This document shows positions 16,970 through 24,137 of a stretch of DNA of 32,502 bases, in pieces. Origin of the DNA: an uncultured Porphyromonadaceae bacterium (lineage in GTDB: Bacteria > Bacteroidota > Bacteroidia > Bacteroidales > Muribaculaceae); the NCBI GenBank assembly GCA_937921035.1, contig CALEUL010000031.1, positions 1 through 32,502 on the forward strand, written 5' to 3'. Position 1 is the stretch's first letter, and each line of letters opens with the position of its first letter. A program made the position numbers and the translations under genes. The notes beneath the pieces were generated by a model. The model was not told the origin of the DNA. It ran no database searches and saw nothing but the letters and a program-made list of their open reading frames with translations.

Positions 16970-17966
16970 GTCTGGCAAAAAACGGCATTACGGCATTTAA
17001 TACAAGGAGGGCAACCACATATGTTGCCGCGAGTACAAAAAATTGTATATCCAATGGGAACGAGCGGGCAAACCAACCGCCGAAAATGAAACAGAAAAGC
17101 GAAAGCCACAGGCACGCCTGCGTTATCAGGCACAATGTACACCATGCTTTCGCACGAGTTTTCTGATACCATACGCTCCATATCGAGAAGGAGCAGCAGC
17201 ATGCGTTTATAAGCGCCAGGTAACCGATATATTCCGGGAAGACGAGGAGTGCTCCGAGGCTGACCGAGAAATATGCGAAGCCAACCTCGCTCCAGCTGAA
17301 CAGGCCGAAGAAACTCGACGCCGACGTACTGAGAACGGTGTGGCATCCCGTGCGGTCTATCAGCCCGCAGATGCTGTCGCCGGTATCGGAGTGAATATTG
17401 AGGGACTTAAGCAGCAGATGGTATGTTACAAACAGGCCGCCAATATTTATAAGCGAGAGCAGAACGGTGCTGAAATGCGCATATATCCCGTTGGCTATGA
17501 ACAGGTACAGGAATATGAAGGCCGCGGCTGCTATCAGAATCCATTTCTTTGCCATCGTTGCGTCCTGCACGAACAGGTTACGGTGGTAGTCGGGTTCGCA
17601 TGCGTTGTCGTGTGGCGATACGAGCATCACCGTACCGGTCCACATTCGCATGAAATCGTCGCGGCATAGAATCTGCGGTCCCGTGCAGGTGTTCACCTTC
17701 ACTTTGTCGGGGTCCACTTCGTCCACCACCACAAAGCCATCGGCGGTAGCGGCAAGGAATGGTGTTGGCAATAGCGGAAGGTCGGCGGCCTTATCGCCGA
17801 GGGCAAGGGCCCGGGAGTCTACGCCATAGTCCTGCAACACTTTCGAGAGTCCGAAAAGCGATCGGAACGTCATAGTGTTGAACCGCCTGTCGACGTAGGT
17901 GCGTGTATGGGGCACCCCCAAGCCGACAAGCAGATCTGTAAGGATTGTCGGAGCGGAAGTAGCCAT
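16962..17966 (-). CDS. VKOR-family disulfide-forming membrane protein with N-terminal C39-like domain
   Basis: 334 residues. Residues 1-130 look like a degenerate peptidase-C39 domain (SLFGLSKVLQDYGVDSRALAL at 36-56; PTPFLAATADGFVVVDEV at 67-84) but lack the catalytic Cys near the start and the His where C39 enzymes have IAH. Residues 141-325 are membrane helices of vitamin K epoxide reductase type: the loop pair Cys200/Cys208 (C-GLIDRTG-C), the conserved Ser/Thr stretch after it, and the active CxxC Cys276/Cys279 (WCTLC). VKOR proteins oxidise thiol carriers and pass electrons to quinone, driving disulfide formation on the periplasmic side. Thioredoxin is 3 bp upstream and a micropeptide overlaps the stop. 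An extra cysteine cluster (CCC, 256-258) lies in a membrane segment. In Bacteroidetes this C39-VKOR fusion is a recurrent arrangement; its exact client is not known. Confidence 0.85.
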   Translation of the reverse strand: MATSAPTILTDLLVGLGVPHTRTYVDRRFNTMTFRSLFGLSKVLQDYGVDSRALALGDKAADLPLLPTPFLAATADGFVVVDEVDPDKVKVNTCTGPQILCRDDFMRMWTGTVMLVSPHDNACEPDYHRNLFVQDATMAKKWILIAAAAFIFLYLFIANGIYAHFSTVLLSLINIGGLFVTYHLLLKSLNIHSDTGDSICGLIDRTGCHTVLSTSASSFFGLFSWSEVGFAYFSVSLGALLVFPEYIGYLALINACCCSFSIWSVWYQKTRAKAWCTLCLITQACLWLSLFCFIFGGWFARSFPLDIQFFVLAATYVVALLVLNAVMPFFARHE

Positions 17967-17969
17967 TGC

Positions 17970-18269
17970 TCAGTTCATGAATCCCTGAAGTTTCTGGAGC
18001 AATACGTTTCCGTCCATCTCTCCGGCATAGCGCCATACCTGACGGCCGTCGCGGTAGATTATGAAAGTTGGCGTTGCCTCTATGCCTTCCGCATCGGCGG
18101 CATCCTCGTTCTTATCGATGTCGAGCTGATAAATCTGCGCGCTGTCTCCGACAAGCTCCCGGATCTGAGCCACGACGGGCATCATCTCCTGGCAGTGGGG
18201 ACACCAGGTGGCATAGAATTCAACCATAACGAGGGGGGCGGAATTGATTAGAGATGTGTAATCGGACAT
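17970..18269 (-). CDS. Thioredoxin-family protein (WCPHC)
   Basis: 99 residues from MSDYTSL; the frame extends ten codons further (MPPWNLT...) but that adds nothing signal-like. Active site W22-C-P-H-C26, the CPHC form found in DsbA-like oxidases rather than the CGPC of classical thioredoxin. The cis-Pro loop is ATPTFIIY. No signal peptide or membrane anchor is visible, so it appears cytoplasmic, although the neighbouring VKOR would normally oxidise a periplasmic partner. Three bases separate it from the VKOR gene, so a functional pair is likely. Confidence 0.88.
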   Translation of the reverse strand: MSDYTSLINSAPLVMVEFYATWCPHCQEMMPVVAQIRELVGDSAQIYQLDIDKNEDAADAEGIEATPTFIIYRDGRQVWRYAGEMDGNVLLQKLQGFMN

Positions 18270-18342
18270 AATTAGTGGCGTTAAGTTCCACGGCGGCAAT
18301 ATGCCGTCGCAGAAATATAACGTCCGCGGCAGCCGGTTGGTT

Positions 18343-18759
18343 CTAACGCCGGTCGCAGGAAGGGCACAGGCCTTTGACCATGTAGTTTACGCTGTCCATA
18401 CGGAATCCGTCGGGCAGCGGAATGCGCGGCACTTCGGTATCGTGGAGACAGAATGTGCGATGGCATCCGGTACAGTAGAAATGAGGGTGAAGGTCGTCGT
18501 CGCTCTGCTCACCTGTGCTTCGGCAAATCTCGTACATCGCTATACCACGACCGTCTTCCAGCACATGCACAACGTGGGAAGCCAACAGCAGGTTCAGGAC
18601 GCGGAAAATGCTTGATTTTTCCATCGTAGGAAGTGCGGTATCCAGTTCGGGAAGACCCATAGGACAGTCTGCGCCAAGCAATGCGTCGACGACAAGCAGC
18701 CGGTTTGGCGTGGGTTTAATACCCGCCCGTTCAAGGATATGGCGAGCTTCGCTGATCAT
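18343..18759 (-). CDS. Fur-family metalloregulator (Fur/Zur/PerR-like)
   Basis: 138 residues. Winged helix in residues 1-80 with recognition helix near SSIFRVLNLLLASHVVHVL. Dimerisation domain with HPHFYCTGCHRTFC. The structural zinc site is complete: Cys96/Cys99 and Cys132/Cys135. His91 and His93 could bind the regulatory metal. Which metal or signal it senses cannot be told from sequence; Zur is possible. Its start overlaps the trmB stop by four bases (ATGA), and a 73-bp gap separates it from the thioredoxin gene, so it may regulate the redox genes below it. Confidence 0.88.
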   Translation of the reverse strand: MISEARHILERAGIKPTPNRLLVVDALLGADCPMGLPELDTALPTMEKSSIFRVLNLLLASHVVHVLEDGRGIAMYEICRSTGEQSDDDLHPHFYCTGCHRTFCLHDTEVPRIPLPDGFRMDSVNYMVKGLCPSCDRR

Positions 18760-19538
18760 TCTTCCGGCTCCTCTCCTTCTATTAAATCCGGCATCTGGAT
18801 ATAGCCGCGCGAGTAGCTGCGGTAAGTATCATCGGGTATTGTGTCGGCCTCGGGCGGTTCCTGCAGCGTGCGTGATGCATCGGGACGCATACACAGATAT
18901 TTGATAGTGAGGCCGCGGTCGAGCCACTGCTGTTCGTAATGCGTGCGAATGGCAACAAGGGGGTCGGAAGCGTCGCGCTCGGCGTGAATGTCGGTGCCGG
19001 CGTCCAGTATTTCCATGCTGTTATATTCCGCCATCATTCTGGTGTAGGCATACAGGAAGGGGCTGTCGGATTTCAGTTTTACAAGTCCGCCTGGAGCAAG
19101 CACACGGGTGTACATCTGCATCATACGTGTTCCGGTAAGACGCTTGTTCACCTTGCGCATCTGCGGATCGGGGAAGGTAATCCAAATCTCCGACACTTCG
19201 CCCGACGCAAAGAAATGCTCGAGCAACTCTATAGATGTCCGCACGAAAGCCACGTTCTTCATTCCGTCGCGCATAGCTTTAGTGGCACCGCTCCAGATTC
19301 TTGCACCTTTGATGTCGATGCCTATGAAATTCATGTCCGGAAAACGTTGCGCCAGGCCGACGGTATATTCGCCTTTGCCGCATCCAAGTTCGAGCACTAT
19401 TGGGTTGTCGTTGCCGAAGAAAGCGTTCCACCGGCCACGATATTCGAATTGCTCTTCCTTCAGCCTTCCGAAGGGATATTGAAGCACGAGCGGATTTCCC
19501 TCAAGCTCGGCGAATTTGCGTAGTTTGTTCTTTCCCAT
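18756..19538 (-). CDS. trmB: tRNA (guanine(46)-N7)-methyltransferase
   Basis: 260 residues. SAM-binding motif VLELGCGKGEYTVGLAQ at about 48-64 and the substrate motif TFPDPQMRKVNKRL at about 141-154, both typical of TrmB. It methylates G46 in the variable loop of tRNAs. Five bases after the stop of the leucine-rich gene and overlapping fur, so part of the long operon. Slightly longer than E. coli TrmB, with an acidic tail (LIEGEEPEE). Confidence 0.93.
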   Translation of the reverse strand: MGKNKLRKFAELEGNPLVLQYPFGRLKEEQFEYRGRWNAFFGNDNPIVLELGCGKGEYTVGLAQRFPDMNFIGIDIKGARIWSGATKAMRDGMKNVAFVRTSIELLEHFFASGEVSEIWITFPDPQMRKVNKRLTGTRMMQMYTRVLAPGGLVKLKSDSPFLYAYTRMMAEYNSMEILDAGTDIHAERDASDPLVAIRTHYEQQWLDRGLTIKYLCMRPDASRTLQEPPEADTIPDDTYRSYSRGYIQMPDLIEGEEPEE

Positions 19539-19543
19539 AGTGG

Positions 19544-20956
19544 TCAGATGACGAATTTAAGAGAATAAGACGTACCGTCGGACAGCGTAGCAGCGACAAG
19601 CACAACACCCGGTGCCACACCCTCCAAGTTTATGCAGCAAGATTCAGCCTCCGGCACACACGACGCCACCGGGAGGCCAGCGGCGTTATACACATCGACG
19701 CGTACAATATCGGCACCAACGGCAGCGAGTACAAGATTACCGCTTTCAATTCTGCCCCGCAGGCGCGATTCCGGAACGGGCGTGGTGTCCATACCGTTTT
19801 CGGTTGCGGTAAGTATTTCAAAATCGCGCCATACATCGGCCTCTCTGAATGCCTCCTCCATTCCAGCCGCGGCATACAGCCTCACGGCAGGGCGATCGAT
19901 ACCCTCGAATACATCGTCGCCGAGAGCGGGAACCGAATTCAGAGAGCCGGCGAATATGTTCTCCAGGCGCGACATGTGCGCCATAGCGCCGTCGCCGAGG
20001 ATAGTCATGGTTTCGGGCAACTTCACACTGCTCACCGAGACATCTCCGGCCAGGCAGTAGCGTCCCAACTGCTCAACGCCAGGCAATTCCAGCAATCCGG
20101 TGATGCCGCTGTTGGCAAAGGCATAGTCGGGAACGGCGGTACATTGTGCGGGCAACTCCACAGACCGAAGACCGAAGCAGTCCATAAACGCCATAGCCCC
20201 AATGCTGTCGACGGCGGCATTGCCCATCGCGGCACTCTCCAGACCAGAATACAGAAAAGCCTTGCGTCCGATTCTGCGGAGCGCTTTTCCGAAAGAGAAG
20301 CCACGCAACCGGGAGCAGTTCACGAAAGCCTCGTCGCCTATCTCGGTTACGAGTGCGTCGCCGTCCACCTCTACAAGGCTCTGGCAATCCTTGAACATAG
20401 CCTCCGCAATGTTCGAGAGTCCGTTGAGGCTCACGTGCCGCAGGAAGCGGCAACCGCTGAAAGTATGTCCGTCGTAGAGAGCGGCGCCACAAAGCGAGGC
20501 CCTCTCGAGACCTGTGCATCCGGCAAAAGCGCCCAGGCCCACTCGGCGTGTGCCTTCCGGCAGGACAATACTTACCAGGCGTGTGTTGCCGAAAGCCATC
20601 TCCCCTAAGTCAAGACCAGACGGCAGAAGCACCTCGCGCAGCCTGGTACCGGCGAATGTACCTGCAGGAATGGCGGCAGCCGGATAAGAAGCGCTTCCTC
20701 GCAAGGGCTTTCCGGCATATGCCGTGATTGCAAGCTCCGACATATCCAACCTCTCCAGGGCGGACATTCTGTCGCCAATAAAAAACAGATCGGAAGCATC
20801 GGCAGAGCCAGTCAGCGTCAGGCCGTCGACCGTCCAGGACTCCGGTCCTACGAGTTTGCAGAGTTCTCCGGGGCGACACTCGACGGTTTTAGCTCCGAAT
20901 GCCGAAACAGCAGCCACAAACGCAAGCAGAAGGTATGTAAAGCGTTTATTTCTCAT
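19544..20956 (-). CDS. BspA-like leucine-rich repeat surface protein
   Basis: 470 residues from MRNKRFTYLLLAFVAAV, chosen because the longer frame upstream runs over the aminotransferase gene end without a signal. Signal peptide 1-22. Residues about 70-370 contain tandem LRR_5 (BspA/TpLRR) repeats, with patterns such as LREVLLPSGL, LVSIVLPEG, LRSVELPAQ and VSSVKLPETM spaced by roughly 23 residues. The C-terminus (VRVDVYNAAGLPVASC ... APGVVLVAATLSDGTSYSLK) resembles a T9SS type A tail. BspA-like proteins of oral and gut Bacteroidetes bind host matrix or other bacteria. It sits between housekeeping genes with gaps of 13 and 5 bp. Confidence 0.82.
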   Translation of the reverse strand: MRNKRFTYLLLAFVAAVSAFGAKTVECRPGELCKLVGPESWTVDGLTLTGSADASDLFFIGDRMSALERLDMSELAITAYAGKPLRGSASYPAAAIPAGTFAGTRLREVLLPSGLDLGEMAFGNTRLVSIVLPEGTRRVGLGAFAGCTGLERASLCGAALYDGHTFSGCRFLRHVSLNGLSNIAEAMFKDCQSLVEVDGDALVTEIGDEAFVNCSRLRGFSFGKALRRIGRKAFLYSGLESAAMGNAAVDSIGAMAFMDCFGLRSVELPAQCTAVPDYAFANSGITGLLELPGVEQLGRYCLAGDVSVSSVKLPETMTILGDGAMAHMSRLENIFAGSLNSVPALGDDVFEGIDRPAVRLYAAAGMEEAFREADVWRDFEILTATENGMDTTPVPESRLRGRIESGNLVLAAVGADIVRVDVYNAAGLPVASCVPEAESCCINLEGVAPGVVLVAATLSDGTSYSLKFVI

Positions 20957-20969
20957 TATAAAGAAAATA

Positions 20970-22175
20970 TCATTTGGGCATAACGCGTCCGGGATAAGCC
21001 TCGAGAGCATGCTGCAACACAATCATTGCCTTTGCAAGCTCTTCCTTTTTGAGCACATATGCCATTCGCACCTCGTTATAACCCATGCCCGGCGTGGTGT
21101 AGAAACCCGATGCCGGCGCCATGAACACGGTCTCGCCGTTATAATCGAATTCCTCGAGGCACCATCGGCAGAACTTATCGGCGTCGTCCACCGGCAGGCG
21201 CACAACGGTATAGAAGGCACCCATAGGGATAGGCGTGTAGCATCCCGGAATTTTGTTGAGCTGGTCGACAAGGAACTTGCGTCGCTCCACATACTCGTTG
21301 TATGTCTCGAGCATATACTCCTGGGGAGTATCTATTGAGGCCTCTGCGACAATCTGCCCGAGCAGAGGCGGGCTAAGACGTGCCTGGCAGAATTTCATAA
21401 CATTTTTCTTAAGCTCCTTGTGCTTGGTGATAAGGGCTCCGATGCGTATTCCGCATTCGTTATATCGCTTGGAAACCGAATCGATAAGCACCACCTTGTC
21501 CTCTATTCCGGGCAGATGGAAAGCCGAGATATAAGGCGCGCCGGTGTAGCAGAACTCGCGGTATACTTCGTCGGAGAACAGGAACAGGTCGTGTTTCAGT
21601 ACGAGGTCGCGTATCTGCAGCATTTCCTTCATCGTGTACAGATAGCCCGTGGGATTATTCGGGTTGCAGATAAGAATGCCTTTTGTGCGAGGAGTAATCA
21701 GCTCCTCGAATTTTTCGACGGGGGGAAGCTCGAAACCGTCGTCGATACTCGACGGAATAGTAACGATTTTCGCACCTGCCGAAATGGCAAAAGCCATATA
21801 GTTGGCGTATGCCGGTTCGGGCACAATAATTTCATCGCCGGGATCGAGGCAGGCCATGAAAGCGAACAGCACGGCTTCCGAACCACCGGTAGTAACGATG
21901 ATATCATCGACGTCGACTTTGATATTGAATCGCTTATAGTACTGCTGCAGCTTTCGCCTCAGCGACAGCAGGCCATCGGAAGGGCTGTACTCGAGCACCG
22001 TGCGGTCTATGTTGCGCAGGGCCTCGAAAGCTGCAGGAGGCGTGGGCACATCGGGCTGGCCGATATTCAGGCGATATACTTTTATGCCGCGCTCAATAGC
22101 TTTATTTGCAAGCGGCACCAGACGTCGTATAGGAGAAGCGGGCATAATCTCGCCGCGCTGTGAAACTTCAGGCAT
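20970..22175 (-). CDS. PLP-dependent aminotransferase, class I/II
   Basis: 401 residues, start as in homologues (MPEVSQRGEIMPASPIRRL). The PLP pocket is readable: TTGGSEAVLFAF (about 95-106), NPNNPTGYLY (about 174-183), SDEVYREF, and the Schiff-base lysine in SVSKRYNECGIRIG. It transfers amino groups between an amino acid and a 2-oxo acid; aspartate or aromatic amino acids are the likely substrates for this subgroup, not resolvable here. First gene of the seven-gene run down to 16844. Confidence 0.88.
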   Translation of the reverse strand: MPEVSQRGEIMPASPIRRLVPLANKAIERGIKVYRLNIGQPDVPTPPAAFEALRNIDRTVLEYSPSDGLLSLRRKLQQYYKRFNIKVDVDDIIVTTGGSEAVLFAFMACLDPGDEIIVPEPAYANYMAFAISAGAKIVTIPSSIDDGFELPPVEKFEELITPRTKGILICNPNNPTGYLYTMKEMLQIRDLVLKHDLFLFSDEVYREFCYTGAPYISAFHLPGIEDKVVLIDSVSKRYNECGIRIGALITKHKELKKNVMKFCQARLSPPLLGQIVAEASIDTPQEYMLETYNEYVERRKFLVDQLNKIPGCYTPIPMGAFYTVVRLPVDDADKFCRWCLEEFDYNGETVFMAPASGFYTTPGMGYNEVRMAYVLKKEELAKAMIVLQHALEAYPGRVMPK

Positions 22176-22200
22176 AATATTCTATATATCAAACAATGCA

Positions 22201-22208
22201 CAAAAGTA
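22201..22208 (-). promoter_or_regulatory. -7 element (TACTTTTG) of the seven-gene operon
   Basis: Exact TAnnTTTG on minus, leader about 20 nt. No clear TTTG at -33. Confidence 0.5.
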
Positions 22209-22271
22209 AGCAAAAGTTGGGGAAATTCATAATTTAGGGGGTTAAGATAGTTGTTTTAGCTTTAATAGCTA

Positions 22272-22306
22272 TTAAAAAGAAACAGCCCCGCTTTTGCGGG
22301 GCTGTT
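22272..22306 (-). terminator. Strong intrinsic terminator after the secreted protein at 22331
   Basis: Perfect 11-bp stem AACAGCCCCGC (22281-22291) with GCGGGGCTGTT (22296-22306), four-base loop, then a T-rich run on minus (22272-22280). Confidence 0.9.
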
Positions 22307-22330
22307 CCGGAAATATGAAACAATTATCTA

Positions 22331-23734
22331 TTATTTCACAACTTTGGTAACATTTGCGCCCTGACGACGGATGTAAACGCCGTTTTCGGGGTTTGCAACG
22401 CGTACGCCCTGGAGGTTGAAGTATTCAACGGGAGCGTTGTTGTCGGCAACGATGCCTTCAACACCAGCGCCACCCTGATATCCGGGTTCAGCGAAGAGGT
22501 AGTAAGCAAAGCCGTTACCGGTTTTGTAAACGAATACGTAAGCAGCGTGGTTGCCGTTATCGTCGGTAACAACCTGAGCGTCGAAAGTAACAACACGAGC
22601 GCCGGGGCCGCCTTTTTCATGACCGAGACCGTCGGTGGGGAAGAGAGCCATGCGCTTCATACCGCCGAAAGTACCACCTTCGCCGAGTTTAACAAGGTTG
22701 CTGCGGCAAGCCTGTTCGCCGTCATATTCCTCGATGGAGTAGAGAAGGAATACGTCGTCGCCGAATGAGAATTCAACGGCGCCGGAGGGGTTTGTGCTGG
22801 GAACAAGACCCTTTTCGCCTTCAGCGAGTTCGGGTTCTTCTACTTCCTTGAAGTTGCTGATAGCGCTACCTTCGGTAGTGAGGAGCACGGGGGTGCAGTT
22901 CATGTCGTCGAGGTAGAAGTTTGTGTAGAGCTGGTCTTCGTCGGCAACGATGTTAACGGTTGTACCGCCGTTGAAGTTGTCGATTTCGGGATAGAGGCTT
23001 TCTTTTTCAACATTGAGGTAGTAGTATTCGCCGTCTACCAGGTGAGGACCGAATTCATCGGAACCCTGCTCGCAAGCCCATCCGTAGATGTATGTGTTGT
23101 CGGCTCCGGAGGGAGCAGCCATGATAACGCAGCGGCCTTCCTCACGGGTGAGGTCACCAGCAACGTCGATAAAGTCGACACGGCCAGAGGCAGAGCGGTC
23201 GTCTTCGGTGAGACCAACAGCAGCCTGGAGTGTGCAAGCACCGGTTTCGGGATCTACGGAGTAAACCTTGAGGGGGCTGGAAGCACCGTCGGGGTTGGTT
23301 TCGGAAGTAGCCCACATAGTTCCACGGAAACCGCAAACGTAGAGGTGTCCGTAGTTGTCGTGGTCGATGAAGTTTGCGCAGAGCAGACCTTCGAGAGGAG
23401 CGCCGTCAACGGTGAGCTGGAGAGTTTTTTCATATTCGCCGGTAGCAGCATCGAAAACAGCAACAGCACCCTGATCGAGAAGTGCTCCGTCGCCGCCAAG
23501 GACCTTGGAGCTTGCAACGTATACTTTGCCATTTAGAATGGTACCTGTACGTACATAGTCCAGCGAGGGGAATGCAGTGTTAACAAGAGCGTTAAACTTG
23601 CCATCGATAGCACGGTTGGCGGAAATCGATGTGAAAGTGTAGCCGTCTACAGGTTCGTAGGTGTTGCCGTCGGTAGCGGCGAAAGCACCGAACGATGCCA
23701 CGAGGGCGGAAGCAAGAAGTAAACTTTTCTTCAT
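22331..23734 (-). CDS. Secreted propeller-like protein with T9SS-like tail, function unknown
   Basis: 467 residues. Signal peptide 1-19 (ends FGAFA). The body reads like a beta-propeller with binding-type loops (TGTILNGKVYVASSK, GAVAVFDAATGEYEKTL, GHLYVCGFRGTMW, LKVYSVDPETGAC), similar in style to surface propellers of Bacteroidetes; no catalytic motif is visible. The end EYFNLQGVRVANPENGVYIR is a T9SS type A-like tail closely related to the amidase tail at 7164 (FYNLNGIRM...). It has a terminator of its own, and a hairpin lies in its leader at 23785-23808. No operon partner. Confidence 0.75.
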   Translation of the reverse strand: MKKSLLLASALVASFGAFAATDGNTYEPVDGYTFTSISANRAIDGKFNALVNTAFPSLDYVRTGTILNGKVYVASSKVLGGDGALLDQGAVAVFDAATGEYEKTLQLTVDGAPLEGLLCANFIDHDNYGHLYVCGFRGTMWATSETNPDGASSPLKVYSVDPETGACTLQAAVGLTEDDRSASGRVDFIDVAGDLTREEGRCVIMAAPSGADNTYIYGWACEQGSDEFGPHLVDGEYYYLNVEKESLYPEIDNFNGGTTVNIVADEDQLYTNFYLDDMNCTPVLLTTEGSAISNFKEVEEPELAEGEKGLVPSTNPSGAVEFSFGDDVFLLYSIEEYDGEQACRSNLVKLGEGGTFGGMKRMALFPTDGLGHEKGGPGARVVTFDAQVVTDDNGNHAAYVFVYKTGNGFAYYLFAEPGYQGGAGVEGIVADNNAPVEYFNLQGVRVANPENGVYIRRQGANVTKVVK

Positions 23735-23784
23735 AGTCGGTTTAGGTTAATTAAATTTATGTATTATGATTGTTTTCCATGAAA

Positions 23785-23808
23785 AATAAGCCGTAGGCAA
23801 GGCTTATT
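23785..23808 (-). other. Leader hairpin of the secreted protein gene
   Basis: Perfect 8-bp stem AATAAGCC (23785-23792) with GGCTTATT (23801-23808), about 50 bp before the start codon at 23734. No T-run follows, so it is not a terminator; it may influence mRNA stability. Just upstream, TACCTTTA is a near match to a -7 element. Confidence 0.35.
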
Positions 23809-23947
23809 CCGGGCGTCCTAATTACGCGGTGTAAAGGTAAGTATCTTTTTTGGTTTCTTCTCAGAAAATATGATAAAAAATCTATAAACGATTGTTAAAT
23901 AATGTGTATAAGTATAAGAAGTGCCTGTCAGAGAGGTGTTGAAAATA

Positions 23948-24132
23948 GCCAGAGGCTATAAATTTAATTAGCCTCTGGCACTTGTGCCACCGGAAAGACA
24001 TCAACATGATACACAACCCGGCGGGGTTGCACGCGTACATATTGTAAGTTCAGCCACCTCCGGGGCTGTGTATCAGGTTATTGGCTTCCCCGGACACAAG
24101 TGTCCGGGGTTACCTATATTTTTGGCCTCCGG
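23948..24132. repeat. Cluster of palindromes (REP-like) between two operons
   Basis: The 403-bp gap 23735-24137 has no gene. It holds GCCAGAGGCT (23948-23957) paired with AGCCTCTGGC (23970-23979); a larger inverted pair TGATACACAACCC / GGCTGTGTATCA; a near-perfect palindrome CCCCGGACAC-AA-GTGTCCGGGG (24088-24109); and GGCCTCCGGCC just before the DUF5689 stop. Similar C/G palindromes appear at 31429-31588. Repetitive extragenic elements of this kind are common in Bacteroidales; whether these are mobile is not shown. Confidence 0.6.
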
Positions 24133-24137
24133 CCAGT

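Noticed and set aside
24088..24109. Near-perfect palindrome as a possible terminator of the DUF5689 operon
   Set aside because: No T-run follows in the minus direction; better explained as part of the repeat cluster.
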